In this document: in pieces, positions 12,269 to 24,502 of the stretch | Position numbering within the stretch: the first letter of the stretch is position 1 | Layout: each line of letters opens with the position of its first letter | NCBI GenBank assembly: GCA_030998225.1 | Contig: JAPYXD010000259.1 | Coordinates: 3,705,001-3,769,000 of the forward strand | Reading direction: 5' to 3' | Source: Diplolepis rosae | Lineage: Eukaryota; Arthropoda; Insecta; Hymenoptera; Diplolepididae | Length of the DNA stretch: 64,000 bases | Program-made: the position numbers and the translations under genes | The notes under the pieces: generated by a model | What the model was told of the DNA's origin: nothing | Seen by the model: the letters and a program-made list of their open reading frames with translations, nothing else | The model's database searches: none

Positions 12269-12555
12269 GATCTGCATATTCTCCATCGCTTGATGTATGT
12301 GGCTAAATGAAGTTATTCGACTTTTACTTGGCTTAGTTTTCATAACGTAATGGTCAAAAGTGATTATTTGATCTACTTAACCAATTCAATCTCATACAGA
12401 AGTTTCACGCTTCAAAATTGATATTTATTACGATCAAAATAAGAATTCTTCTTATTTTATAAAATAGATCATATTGATTCAATCTACTCATTTACTAAAT
12501 CCATTATCCAATTTCATTTAGCCACATACATCAAGCGTTGGAGAATATGCAGATC
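12269..12555. mobile_element. Foldback or MITE with 42-bp inverted ends
   Basis: GATCTGCATATTCTCCATCG at the left continues into TTGATGTATGTGGCTAAATG. The reverse complement of both stands at 12513-12555, with few mismatches. About 200 bp of AT-rich sequence lies between. No clear target duplication. No coding capacity. Confidence 0.65.
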
Positions 12556-13321
12556 AGTGTTGCCAGATTAGGGGTTTTTCCACTAGATTTAGGGGATTTT
12601 TGGTCCTTCGGTGAGAAATTTAGGGGGAGAAAATCTTTAGTGGGAAAATTTAGTGGTTTTTTTTTATTCAGGGTTTTTCTATGGGTTTATCTCATTTTAT
12701 TTTAAAATCTCTAATATCCTCCAATCATCGTAATTGTTTAATTTGAAATAAGTCAAGTGATTGGTTGTACTTCCTAACCGAATATTAACGCTGAATTTCA
12801 TTAGTTTATTGTACAAGTGTGTTGTCATGACCAATCACAAGTAAATTATAACTGTTATCTTTACTTTAAATAGTCAATAAAATTTCAAGAAAAAAGAGCC
12901 ATATTTATAATATTTCTTGATTTTATCAACACTTTTAAAGGCATTAGCAGCGATTAAATATTAATCAATATAATTTCTCATTATTTACTGTTTTGAAATA
13001 AGTTCCTAATTTTAAAAACGCGCGTCATTAAACGTTAGGTCGGCACAGCTACCAAAAGCGAACGTTCTCGAATTTCTTCAGAAATTCCTTTGAAATCCTT
13101 TCTTTTTTTCACAAAAAACAATATATACAAAGCGTTTAAATAATGAAAAAAGAAAAATTCGTCATGTACATATACGAATTTTACTATTAAAAAAAAAATT
13201 TTATACTTTAGAAAGGTTAAATAAAGTTATGTTAAAACTTTAAAACAATAAAATTATTTTATCACCTTCAAAAACATTTTTAAAATATGACTGATTTTGA
13301 GGCGTTTACATGGACTTCCCC
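12556..13321. other. AT-rich DNA with a possible hAT-like end
   Basis: It starts with CAGTGTTGCCAGATTAGGGG and continues with GGGATTT/GGGTTTTT words to about 12680. CAGTGTTGCCA is a known style of hAT terminus, but no inverted partner is visible. The rest is AT-rich with no gene. Confidence 0.3.
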
Positions 13322-13502
13322 CTTAAGCGGAACAAGGAATTCCTCACTGGCACCTGACAGGGCCCCTATCAGTTTTTTCTGGCCTAGAAATACTAATCGG
13401 GTGCTAACAGCGCCCCTACCAGTTTTTTCTATATTAGGAAATTCTAGGCCGGGCCCCACTAGAACCTAACTTGAAATAAGGAAAGATAGGAAAATTTCTA
13501 GA
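13322..13502 (-). repeat. Terminal fragment of the two-gene transposon family
   Basis: The reverse complement matches the left end of the transposon at 34261-34446: the AAATT-TATCTTTCCTTATTTCAAGTT stretch, TCTAGTGGGGCCCGG, AGCACCCGATTAGTATTTCTA, and CTGATAGGGGCCCTGTCAGG. It stops at CTTAAG and holds only about 180 bp. The outer tip is mutated, reading CTAGACGAG where CTACACGGG is expected. It is a solo end or a short internal-deletion derivative. Confidence 0.8.
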
Positions 13503-13654
13503 CGAGAGTGTATATTTATTATGAATACTTTCGCTCGATTTGAAATATAATATTTAAACTTTCCAAGTTACAATAATTTTGAGATCGAATTTTTTTTTTT
13601 ATAAAATTTAAAGATCATTTCCTTTGTATTACATTTAAAGACATGTTTCTCTAA

Positions 13655-14267
13655 ACTGATCGCGCCTCGGCTTCGATCTCCTGTGAGCATTGTCGCTCGT
13701 CGCGTAATAACCCTCATTATGCGCCTAGGCACATAATATACTATTATGTGCCTCCGGCGCGTAAACTCGTTTCACGCTACAGTTGGGAGTAGCGTAATGT
13801 TGTGTATTACGATACAGAGGAATGTAATGTAAAAATTGAACTGCGCATGCGCCTATTACGATTCAGCGGAGCGTAATTTTATTCTTCTTCGTATACACCG
13901 TTGGCACCGTACTGAAAAAGCCTTGTACATTTGAACTGCTTATGCGTCTATTACCATACGCTGCTACTACACGATCGAGAAAATCAAAATGGCCAAAAGT
14001 ATTCGCGAAATGTCAAGTGAGATGGGCGATAATCACAGATATTTTGACTTTTTCAGATTGGATTCGAGTGTACACATAAAAACTCGTATATGCGCCGAAG
14101 TCACATAAAATAGAATATGTGCCAATGAACACAATTCGGGTAATTACGAAACTCGCTTAAAAAATGCTCGCAGGACTGATCGCGCCTCGGCTTCGATCTC
14201 CTGCGAGCATTGTCGCTCGTCGCGTAATAACCCTCATTATGCGCCTAGGCACATAATATACTATTAT
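13655..14267. repeat. Repeat T copy 1 with 93-bp direct repeats at both ends
   Basis: The 93 bp at 13655-13747 (ACTGATCGCGCCTCGG to ACTATTAT) recur at 14175-14267 with one visible mismatch, 520 bp downstream in the same orientation. Between them are ACTGCGCATGCGCC (near 13841), a TTCTTCTTCG run and AAAATGGCC. A second copy without the duplicated end lies at 50278-50850. It is GC-richer than its surroundings. The arrangement fits either LTR-like ends or one and a bit tandem units. Confidence 0.75.
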
Positions 14268-14760
14268 TTTTGCCCAAACTTATTTTCTTATCGCTTCGAG
14301 TCAAATTTTAAAAAATGATGCGATTCTAATAAATCACGGTTCATTTTTTGAGGAAAAAGATTCTCTACAACTTAACCGTTTCCAATTTTTGAAAATGAAT
14401 TCTTTAATGACTGAAATTATAAAAAAAGAATTTTTCAAAACAAAATTTTTATAAATAAATTGCTGTATTTGATAATAATTAATTCAGTTCCAAAAATAGG
14501 AAACGGTCATGTTGTAGAGAATCTTTTTAATAAAAAAATGAAGCGTGATTGATTAGAATCGCATCATTTTTTTAAATTTGGCTCGAAGCAATAAAAAAAT
14601 AAGTTTGGGCAAAAATAAAATTTATTAATAAAATTATTTTTTTGTGTTTCAAATTTGTTACATGAAAAATAATCTTTTCTCTTTCAAATTAGTCCTTCAA
14701 TAATAATATTGTTATTCTTGAAAGCAAAATTATCTATTTTTGCCTGAGGTCTAATTTTCG
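14268..14760. mobile_element. Truncated TTAAGGTAGT foldback S1a
   Basis: This matches the right 490 bp of the foldback family S (15269, 18250, 28360). It has the palindromic core around GAAACGGT and ends with TATTTTTGCCTGAGGTCTAA, but lacks the outermost right tip and the left end, where repeat T abuts. Confidence 0.7.
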
Positions 14761-15268
14761 ATATTTATTATCAAATTGGAATTACGTTGAGTTCATTAGC
14801 AATTCAATGCCTTTTTTGAAATCTAGTAATGAAATTTTTGTCCACTTACATATCATATGCCATCTTTCTTCAATTCCCATCTAAACCAGAAGAAGAGGAT
14901 CATCAGTAAAGAGGGAAGAAACATCTAATGAAAGTAAAACATAATTGTACGGCATTACTAAATTTTTTATCTTACTTCTGACCTCAAAAGAATTTTTAAT
15001 AAATGATAAAGGTTTCAGTAATTCTCGATTAAGTTTTTTTTTAAAAAAGTGACTTATTACTAATTTATAACATTGGTCTAGTTAAGGAAGATGACAAGGA
15101 TTATTGTATTATTCTTCAAATAAGGTATTTAAGTTTTATATTGTAAATTCTTCTTAATGATTGTGATAAATTTGTTTGTAAAATTTAATATTTTATAATT
15201 TATGTATTTATTATTATATTTAGAACTAATCCTGAAGATGCTATCAAAGGGATAGTGATACGCCGATT
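14761..15268. other. Unrecognised AT-rich DNA
   Basis: About 500 bp between two S elements with no repeat partner and no gene detected. Confidence 0.35.
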
Positions 15269-15941
15269 TTAAGGTAGTTTTCATCCACAAAAGTTAGACC
15301 TCAGGGAAAAATAGACAATTTTGCTTTCAGGAATAGCAATATTATTATTTAAGGGATATTTTGGAAGAGAAAAGATTAATTTCCATAAAATAAATTTGAA
15401 ATACAGAAAAATAATTTTATTAATAAATTTTATTTTTTACCCAACTTTTTTTTTATCGCTTCTAACCAAATTTAAAAAAATTATGCGATACGAATAAATC
15501 ATGAATCATTTTTTCAGAGAAAAGATTTCCCACAACTTCACCATTTCTGATTTTAAAAATAAATTCTTTAATGGCTGAAACCATTAAAAAAACATTTTCC
15601 AAAACGAAATTTTTATAAACAATTCGCTGAATTTGATAATAATTTATTCATTTTCGAAAATTGGAAATGGTCAATTTGTAGGGAAACTTTTTCTTGAAAA
15701 AGTGATTTGTAATTTATTAAAATCGCATAATTTTTTAAAATTTGGTAAGAAGTGACAAGAAAAGAATTTGGGGCAAAAATAAAATTTATTAATAAAATTA
15801 TTTTTCTGTATTTCCAATTTTTTTCATGGAAATTAATCTTTTCTATTCTAAAATAGTCCTTCAATAATAATATTGCTATTCTTGAAAGCAAAATTATCTA
15901 TTTTTGCCGGAGGTCTAATTTTTGTGGATCAACTACCTTAA
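15269..15941. mobile_element. TTAA foldback element, family S copy S1b (673 bp)
   Basis: It starts TTAAGGTAGTTTTCATCCAC and ends with the complementary GTGGATCAACTACCTTAA. The inverted arms are about 330 bp and meet almost in the middle, and TTAA is at both ends. Relatives are S2 (18250-18924), S3 (28360-29031) and S1a. Non-coding; ORFs found in the arms (for example 15613-15891) are shadows repeated in the other copies. Confidence 0.85.
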
Positions 15942-16106
15942 TAACAATAAACATGGTCCGATGGATTCGTATACACATTTCCTTTTGTTAATTGTTTTTT
16001 TATCACCTAACTTTGACGTTAAATATTCTATTGTTTTTTAACAATTCATGATAAATAAGTTAAATATTTTGATTTTTTTCCATTCACTGTTTATACAATC
16101 CCGAGT

Positions 16107-16345
16107 TTTGGTGATCAGTACTATACCAGTACTGGTTATCAGTACGGTTCAAGTACTGGCTAGCCAGTAGTGCCATACCCGTTTAAGCCCAGTACTGACT
16201 GATACCGACATACAGTACTCAGAATGTACTGACAAGCCAGTACTGGCGAATCATTATCATCCCCGTATTCCGCCAGTATGCAAGCAGTACTGGTTGCCAG
16301 TACCGAGCCCGTATTCGGTAGTACGGGCGTAGTACTGCGCTGTTA
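16107..16345. repeat. Cluster of AGTACTGG / CCAGTACT words
   Basis: Over about 240 bp the words CCAGTACTGG, GCCAGTAC and CAGTACTG occur many times in both orientations. They are the same vocabulary as the 82-bp array at 54837-56035 and the insertion at 49946-51375. No clean repeat period is visible here. Confidence 0.6.
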
Positions 16346-17229
16346 TTATTTTTAAATCAAATTTTCATTTCTAAACATAAAAAACTGAAAGCATTCATTT
16401 ATAGATTTTATGTCAACCAAAATATTGAATCTTCCCCGAATGGAAGTGGGTAATACCGAATATGGAGTTTTGAAAAACTTTAGCTTTGACAAGTTCTAGA
16501 AGGAAAATTGGGTATCTTTTTTTAGTAAGTCACTACTTTTTTCAAGTTTCTTTAAAGCGTTCATACAGAGCTTTAACTTTTCTTTGCTTCATATCTTCCA
16601 TTATCTCAATCCAAGCTCTTTTTGTTTTCTTCGTCTTGCTAACAATATCCGATTAATTTTTTGTATAACTCCACCCATTTCTATTTTTCCTGTGCTCCAG
16701 CTGGCTTATATTAAACCGAAAATTAAAAGCAAAGTTTCCTTCTTAAAAATATTTCTCACAATAGAGTTAACACATGATAAAGTGATCAAATTAATCTGCT
16801 CGATAGTTATATAAAAAATATTAACTCTCTTTTAATAACACTTTCAGATTTCCTTACATAAATATTTTATGTCATAAAGCAGCTTCAGGCATTAAATAAT
16901 CGCCGATCTTTATATAATTGAGATGCCGTGATCTCGCGAAGTTGTATCGTTGATAAGAACAGGTTTTCTAATAAGTTTGAATAGAATAAAAAAATTAAAT
17001 TGCTTTTTATAATGTTGCAAAATTATATGTTATCTTTTAGCGCAAAGTTATTACAGCAATAAAATATACGTTTTACACAGATATCGTTTTAAAAAAAAAA
17101 CATTATTCGCTGAACCTTAAAATAGTAAACTTTGAAAAAACCGTATGAGATTTTACTAAATATAATATTGCAAACTTCACTCTAATCAATAATAAAATTT
17201 CATGTAACTTTTTAAAATTTCAGTATTTA
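16346..17229. other. Unrecognised AT-rich DNA
   Basis: Nearly 900 bp with no repeat partner and no gene detected. A short plus-strand ORF at 16584-16814 has no recognisable domain. Confidence 0.35.
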
Positions 17230-17716
17230 CCGTGTGAAAAAATTTCATGGCACTGGCCAGCGCCAGATCAGACTGTCTGGTTTCCAGTTCTGGCTCTGAC
17301 TATAAGGCCTGGTCTGGGGCTGGCCAGCCACAAGCCAGCGGCTAGTCAGCCACGAATTCGCGGCTGGTTAGCCACTAATTGGTGGTCAGTTGATAAAGTT
17401 TTGGTAGAAAAACCATTTTAATTCAACATTTATAGACTTCGATTAAAAATCATAAGGTAAGTACTAGCAATATTTGCGAAAAAGAGATACTTGTTTCCGG
17501 TCGCGTTAAAAATGTTTTTTAAAAACTTGTTACTAACCTATAAATTTTTCGAAACTTGTAAAAGAAATTTTCGTTCACCACATACAAATTTTTAGTCATG
17601 GAGTGCTGACCAGCGCCAGATCTGAACCAAACCAGAACTTCCAGACCAGCCGGTGTGGACGTTGCCAGACCTGGGCCAGATCAGACAATATACCGCCATG
17701 GAATTTTTCCACACGG
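17230..17716. mobile_element. Element Z with CCGTGTG inverted ends
   Basis: The left end CCGTGTGAAAAAATTTCATG is complementary to the right end near 17692-17716 (CATGGAATTTTTCCACACGG). Inside each end is a GC-rich block of CCAG/CTGG words (CTGGCCAGCGCCAGATC near 17250 and CCAGCGCCAGATCTG near 17610). About 487 bp, non-coding. The words resemble the CCAGTACTGG cluster but differ in the central bases. Confidence 0.6.
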
Positions 17717-19285
17717 GTTTGATTCAGAAAAATTTTCGGGTGCACTTTCGAAAAGGGCTTACCTTCGATTAATTTAAAACACACTATACCCACGTATTTT
17801 GAGGCGCTGATTACGAATATGGTGATTAAAATACCCGCAAATTTTATCTTCAAGGTAAACATTTTAAAAATAATGTTTTTAACAAGTTTTTTCATTTTAT
17901 GTCAATAAAAATTAATCTAGGAAAAAAATATTTTCTACATAAGTTGTAGCGGATGAAAAGATCTATCTTTAATGTTCGACACATTTTTGCCCTAAAACCA
18001 TTAGTTTTCGATAAAAATGAGATATAAAAAAAAACACTGCCAAAACTCATTAAGGGCGCAGTTCCAAATAGGTGAACCTTTCGATTTCCATCCAAATTCC
18101 TCATATTTACGTATTTTGACACGCTGATTACGAATATAATAGTGAAAATTGCCAACGGGTCGGTTTTCAGGGTGGAGCCATAAAAAAACCACAAAAATCA
18201 TTGTTTGCGTTTATCTCAACCAATATGGTGCCTGTCTCTTTGACTCCATTTAAGGTAGTTGATCCACGAAAATTAGACCTCAGGCAAAAATAGATAATTT
18301 TGCTTTCAAGAATAGCAATATTATTATTGAAGGGCTATTTTGGAAGAGAAAAGATTATTTTACATGCAAAAAATTTGAAGTACAGAAAAATAATTTTATT
18401 AATAAATTTTATTTTTGCCCCAACTTTTTTTCTTGTCACTTCTTACCAAATTTTAAAAAATTATGCGATTCTAATAAATAATTAATCATTTTTTCAAGAA
18501 AAAGATTCCCTACAACTTAACCATTTCCAATTTTCGATAATGAATAAATTATTATCAAATTTAGCAATTTTTTTATAAAAATTTCGTTTTGGAAAATGTT
18601 TTTTTAACGGTTTCAGCCATTAAAGAATTTATTTTTAAAAACCAGAAACGGTGAAGTTGTGGGAAATCTTTTCTCTGAAAAAACGATTAATTATTTATTA
18701 GAATCGCATAATTTTTTAAAATTTGGTAAGAAGTGACAAGAAAAGAAGTTGGGGCAAAAATAAAATTTATTAATAAAATTATTTTTCTGTATTTCAAATT
18801 TTTTGCATGTAAAATAATATTTTTTCTTTCAAAATAGCCCTTCAGTAATAATATTGCTATTCTTGAAAGCAAAATTATCTATTTTTGCCTGAGGTATAAT
18901 TTTCGTGGATGAAAACTACCTTAATAGGGGATGATTTGAATTTAGAAAAACTCCCCATCGTGTGCCTATCTGTTTGGTTCCATTTAATCTCATTTTTCTC
19001 GAGAAATAGTGGTTCTAAGGCAAAAGTGTGTCGAACATTAAAGATAGATCTTTTCATTTGCTCCAACTTTTGTAGGAAATATTTTTTCCCTAGATCAATA
19101 TTCATCGACATAAAATGAAAAAACTCGTTAAAAACATTTTTTTTTAGTTTTTACCTTGAAAATCAAATTTGCGGGTATTTTAATCACCATATTCGTAATT
19201 AGCGCCTCAAAATAGATGGGTATAGTGAGATTCAAATTAATCGAAGGTAAGTCCTTTTCGGAAGTTTATCCAAATTTTTAGTCCA
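17717..19285. mobile_element. Foldback element AA, split by S2
   Basis: The left arm at about 17735-18030 (for example ATTTTATCTTCAAGGTAAAC, GATCTATCTTTAATGTTCGA) is complementary to the right arm at about 18980-19280. TTAAGGTAGT element S2 occupies the centre. ORFs on both strands (17596-18201, 18875-19118) are mirror images of each other in the two arms and are not genes. Confidence 0.7.
18250..18924. mobile_element. TTAA foldback element, family S copy S2
   Basis: Starts TTAAGGTAGTTGATCCACGA and ends with the complement (TCGTGGATGAAAACTACC, then TTAA). The arms are near-identical over about 330 bp. Inserted in the middle of foldback AA. Confidence 0.85.
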
Positions 19286-20190
19286 CTGGGCGTAATTATC
19301 ATTGCACCTCGATTTGCTCTAAATTCCTCATATCTTTTGAAATAATAATTCTGAAATAATACGTGTGAAAAAAAGTTCCTTCCTGTACATCAACAAATAT
19401 CTCTTCACTATAATTTGAAAAAAGTTAAAGGATACTAAATTAATTAATTGTTAGAATAAACACAGATCTGCAGGAAATTAAATTTTTATCCCGTTATCTT
19501 TTGTCTGGAAGACCGATTTTTCCTTTAAATTTAATCACAGTCGATAATAAAAATTTGCCCTACTTTTAAAGTTTAACTTCAAAGCTGAAGGTACTAATTA
19601 AATATCAGCACAAAGAATAAATAGATGCCCTGAGTAAATATTTTGGTTATGAAAACAAATCAGGAAAATATCTGTTTTATTTAATCAGTTTACGTCACCT
19701 TACAAAGAACTGTCTATTTTGTTATAAAACTCTGAATCAAGAGAAACTTATCATCAGTCAATAAAAAGGGAAAGTCAATAAGCAATATTTTCTTATTTAA
19801 GATAGTGACCTTGACCTTTTGATCACGAGGTATCACGTATAAACAACGTGCATCCGTTAATTGACTTAACAAGCATCCGCACGTGTAGAGTATTACGTTG
19901 ATGTGATTATACAAGAAAAGAATTAAAGAAGAGAGTCACGTATCAGAGATAATCGATAAATTGGAGCAACGGAAGCACTTACTCTGAAATACCGAGCAGT
20001 TACTAATTTCCAGAATCCTTAAAAACAATTTCGTATTCCTTCGAAGAATTTAATTGCGGCTTTCTACAGAATATGACACCGCTTTAAATTCTTGATACCA
20101 TGTAATTTCTGTACACAGCAGATTTTATATTCATCGTAAAAGACTTGATAAAAATCTAACAACAAAAATTCCACTGCCTACAAACAAGAT
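19286..20190. other. Unrecognised DNA
   Basis: No repeat partner or gene detected. The stretch 19700-20150 is of more balanced composition and may be host sequence. Confidence 0.35.
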
Positions 20191-20427
20191 AAAAAATCTG
20201 CCCAGCCCCCTTCGGTGGCGTGCGATTTGGTTGTCACGCTTTGCGCTTGGTTTTGTATTTTTCACGAGTACTCAAGTTTATGCTTCATGACTTATTACTA
20301 TAACTCTAGTAAATTTTATAATATTGTTAATGTGGATTTATTTTTGTCAAAGGAACTTTAAATTTGAGGAACACATTCTCGATATGACATTTGCGCCTTG
20401 CGCTCGATATTCACAATCAAGAAGAAG
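20191..20427 (-). repeat. Repeat R fragment R3, degenerate 3' part
   Basis: The reverse complement keeps the CAGATTTTTT end, degraded hairpin words (GCGCAAAGCGTGAC instead of the GCGAAGC forms) and the GAGAATGTG word near 20375. It is more diverged than the other copies. Confidence 0.6.
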
Positions 20428-20921
20428 GAACTGGGACTCGCAAATTAAAGGAAAAAAATAGTGTTTTTATTTTCAATCTTACTTTTTAAAATTAAAGAAA
20501 AAAATTAGATATCTTATTAAAATATGTACGAATAAAAATGTTGTAGATCTTATTTAACCCTTTCGCAGTCTAGCAAAATTGGATTCTTTTTGCCAGCAAT
20601 GTGTGAAAAAAAATTTTTGGATTTGGAGTTGTGCTAAAAAACAGGTTTCTGGAAAGAAAAGTTTTCCTATGTTTTCAAGGCTTAAAATGATATTACCAGT
20701 CGTGTTCTATATGAAAGAAAAAACATTTTTTCTTATGGAAAAATCTAAAACTTACGAAAAATAACGTTTTTTGTAATAGAATTTTTTCTTACTATCGGTT
20801 TTTTACAGAGTTTTAAAAAATGATTGTATTTTCATAAATTATGGCTCATTTTTTCGGAGAATAACATATATGTTATATATATTAAAACATAACACAATAT
20901 TAATAATAATAATATAATAAT
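20428..20921. other. AT-rich DNA
   Basis: No gene is seen. It ends with a TAATAATAATAATAA low-complexity tract next to R4. Confidence 0.35.
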
Positions 20922-21707
20922 AACACATTTTCATCATGACACTCATGCTTTGAGCTCGATTTTATGTATACATTTCAGTAACTTTTTAATAAATTACATG
21001 ATTAAAATAATTTATTTATTTTCTTCCAAATATCTCAAAAAGGAAAAACAATCGTAGACTTTATTTAAGGAAACGATTTTACAGAACAACGCTTATTTCA
21101 TATCTCACATATTTTGGTGAAAAAAATCGAACTTTTTTAATATTAAAAATCAAAACATAAAATATACATCCTGTCCCGAAATGTTTTAATGAGAATTTGT
21201 AGACTTCATTTAGGCAAATAATTTCTCATCTAAACGTTTTTTATGTATCTCATATATTTTGTCTAAAAAATGGAATTCTTGAATTTCAATCGTATTTTTT
21301 GGAATTAAAACAAAAAATATATGTTTTTTCATAAACTGTGTGAGACAAAACTTGTAGATCTTTTTGAAACGAACAACTTTGTGTTCTTACGCTTTTTCGT
21401 ATTTCACATATTATTGTTAAAGAATTGAATTTTGGATTTTCAATATTTTTTTTTTAAATTAAAAAGAAAAATATGCATCTTATGAAAAAATGTTACAATT
21501 CAAATTTGTCTATCGAGAGTTATGCCGCACACGACCTACTGCAGACAGACAGACATACCAGACAGACAGACATACAGAGACAGACAGACACTTTCGCAAA
21601 AACCGCTTTTTCTGACTCAGGGGGTCTCAAAACGTAAAGATTTGATAAAAATTTCAAAAGTCATTTTTCACATAAAACCAAACCTCCTCATCCATGATCA
21701 GAATGTG
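20922..21707 (-). repeat. Repeat R copy R4 (minus strand, lacks the 3' hairpin cluster)
   Basis: In reverse complement it runs from the CTGATCATGGATGAGGAGG start (21685-21707) through the GAGACCCCCTGAGTCAG box and the TCTG run (21540-21592) to CGAGCTCAAAGCATGAG and GATGAAAATGTG. It ends there, missing the final 300 bp with the GC hairpins. Confidence 0.75.
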
Positions 21708-22295
21708 AAAATACTAAAAATAATTATATTCCATTTTTCAATCAAATTTAATGAATTCTCGTGGGTTATCACTTTTATGTATTTTAAAAATCGTTTTTCT
21801 TGAGTATTAGAATTTTTTGAACTATTACACCTTTTTTGCTCTGACTTTAGACTTTTTACGAATCTAGGGAAAAATTAGTATAACTTTCTTTGCATGTTTT
21901 TTACATGCTACGTGAATTTACCTTTAAACTTAATCAAAAAACATTTAAAAACATCAATTATTTTGGGAATTATTTATAATTTAAGGAAAGTTTTGAAATT
22001 TAGACTATTTTCGCAATATATTTCTCAAAAATTGACAAAAACACTTCATCTTGAAGTCGTTTTATACATAATTTTGACAACTATCATTTTATTCTTAGGG
22101 GAAAATTTTAATATGTGTATTGTCAATATTAGAAGAGTTTATACGACTAACAAAAACAAAGTGAGTATAATAGTTTGGTTACCCACTGTATTTCTATTTT
22201 AAAAAGACAGACAGACAGACAAACAAACAGATAGATAGAGAGGCAGGCAGACAGGCAGACAGGCAGACAGCGACTTAGAAATGTTTTTTTCATAC
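21708..22295. other. AT-rich DNA with an ACAG microsatellite
   Basis: A run of ACAG/GCAGACAG units lies at 22204-22270. The plus-strand ORF at 21894-22202 (102 codons) is AT-driven and has no recognised domain. No other structure was found. Confidence 0.4.
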
Positions 22296-22928
22296 TCAAG
22301 AGGGGACCTTCATGTAAACGAACGTTTTTTTTTGGAACTTTTTCCACAAAAATGAGAACATTTATCAAATTGGAATAAAGTTTATGATAATATTAACTAT
22401 ACAAAGTATTTGAAAATAAATTTTTATACTTGCAAAAATCCAGAATGGCGGTGCTACAGCTGCTCGAAGTCGGCTCCTTCAATTTGCGGCGGAGAACGCC
22501 CAGGTCCTTGTTATTGACTGAAATCAATTAATCAAATTTTTTTAATTAAAGTTTGTCCTTCCTCTTTGAATGAACCTAAATATACATTACGATTGTTATA
22601 ATAAATCTTGTTTTTATCGATTTATTTATAATAAAAAAAGAACATTTAGTTTCATTCGTAGCGGGAGGACTAACTTTAATCGAAAAAATTTGATTCATTG
22701 ATTTTAGTCAATTGGAAAGACCTGGGCGTTCTCTAGCGGAGATTGAAGGAGCCGACTTCGAGCAGCTGTAGCGCCGACATTTTGGATCTTTTAAAGTATA
22801 ACAAAATTTTTTCAAATACTTTGTATAGTCAATATTACTATGTACTTCATTCCGATTTCATAAATGTTCTCATTTTTCTGGAAAAAATTCTCAATAAAAC
22901 AGTCATTTACATGAGGCTCCCCCCTTAA
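22296..22928. mobile_element. TTAAGGGG-type foldback E7
   Basis: The arms of about 300 bp are complementary: ACAGCTGCTCGAAGTCGGCT (near 22456) pairs with AGCCGACTTCGAGCAGCTGT (22750-22769), and AATGAGAACATTTAT pairs with ATAAATGTTCTCATT. The right end reads CCCCCCTTAA. The left end reads CAAGAGGGGACC, so the left TTAA is mutated to TCAA. Non-coding. Confidence 0.75.
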
Positions 22929-23686
22929 GGGGTTCTTCTAGTTTACAAAGTTCAAAAAATCTAAAGAGGCTAGATTGGAAGAAAAACTTTAAACGTGTTT
23001 TTCTTGAAACAAAGTTTTTACACCACTTGTTGATCAAATTTCCGAAACTACTGAACCGATTCTTATGAAATTTTTACCACATGTTTCTTACACCTATGTC
23101 TAGGGCTCAAACCGACGAAACGTTCAAATTAAATTTTTTTTTTCTTGCGACAACCTGTAAAAAAAACTCGTTTTTTTCGAAAAATGTCCGCCATTTTGTT
23201 ATTTATGCATATATATACTGAATCTAAAACTATTTGAAGTTTTTGTTTTAGATGGTCCGTCTCCAACAGTGGCGTAGCTTCACTTTGCGGGGCCCAGGTG
23301 GACAATTTCTATGGGGCCCCCCTAACTAAAAAAAATCTCAATATATTTATAATAAAACTATAGGTGAACTGTAAGTTCGTAGGAAAACTAACTTTACTTA
23401 TTGTATACCACTTTTATTTAAAATGGACATTTTTTGAACGTACTAAATTTTCAACGGGCAAAACCAGTATATTCGAAAAATATTCAAGAATATGCAAAGA
23501 TATTTTTCGAAAACACTCTTTACACTTGCGAATAATCACAATCAACTGTTCATTCACAATGCATTTAAAATCTTCGATTTTTCGCAACAAAAAAAATTCT
23601 TAAACTCTTTTGCAAAATTTTTGAAACTTTTGCAAAAATTTCAGCAGTAAACCGTCTTGGAGATTGATTACTAAATACAATTTTTT
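22929..23686. other. Mixed AT-rich DNA with a possible hAT-like end
   Basis: At 23270 the phrase CAGTGGCGTAGCTTCACTTT is followed by GGGGCCC words. CAGTGGCGTA is a common style of hAT terminus, but no inverted partner was found. The stretch 23030-23220 holds a generic insect repeat phrase with AATGTCCGCCATTTTG. No gene. Confidence 0.35.
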
Positions 23687-24291
23687 ACATTCTCATCATG
23701 GATGAGAAGGTACTGGTTTATGTGAAAAATGACTTTCGATATTTTCATCAAATCTTTACGTTTTGAGACCCCCTGAGTCATAAAAAAGGGTTTTTACGAA
23801 AGTGTCTGTCTGTCTGTCTGTCTGTCTGGCAGTCTGTGAGATACGAAATAAGCGTTGTTCTGAAAAATCGTTTCATTAAATAAAGTCTACTTTTTTTTTT
23901 TTTTTTTGAGATATTTGTAATAAAATAATTTATTTTAATCTTTTAATTTATTAAAATGTTACTGAAATGTATACATAAAATCGAGCGCGACGCGCGAGCG
24001 CCATGATGAGAATGTGTTCCTTAAGGCTGATAGAGCCTTAAGTAAATTGAATTTCCTGTTTCACTTAAACTGAAAAAGAAACTTAGTGAATTTGAGAAAA
24101 TGACTAATTTACATCATCTTTAATATCATTAAATTGGTTTGAGCTTCAGTATTAAATTATAATAAATAAACTTAAACGTATGCGAAGAGCACAAGACCGA
24201 GCGCGAAGCGCGAGGTCCAGGAAGAACGGAGCGCGCCGTAGGCGCGCTCAAACTTGCGAGCGATGAGAATGTGTCCGCGAAGCGGGCAGAT
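23687..24291 (+). repeat. Repeat R copy R5 with internal deletion
   Basis: It has both ends of R. The AT-rich interior is missing: after the TCTG run (23804-23834) the sequence jumps directly to GTGAGATACGAAATAAGCGT, which in R1 lies about 770 bp further on. The GC hairpins near 24195-24290 are partly lost. Confidence 0.8.
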
Positions 24292-24502
24292 TTTTTTTCT
24301 ATTTATATATATATTTTTTTATTTTGCGCTTCGTTTAAAAATTTTCCTCTTTTCTTCATAACAGTTTTGTCCCTATTTTACGCAGAAGATCCCGTAATTT
24401 TTTCAATCCTTATAAAAAATGTTTAGGGATACAATTGTGTCTTTATCTCTTTATTTTACTACGAAATCATGCCTTTTGTGACCACTACCGGGACCAATTT
24501 TT
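24292..24502. other. Spacer between R5 and R6
   Basis: About 210 bp of AT-rich sequence separate two copies of repeat R in the same orientation. Nothing else was seen. Confidence 0.35.

Noticed and set aside
17596..19118. Several ORFs of 60-100 codons on both strands
   Set aside because: They are complementary shadows of the arms of foldback AA and element S2.
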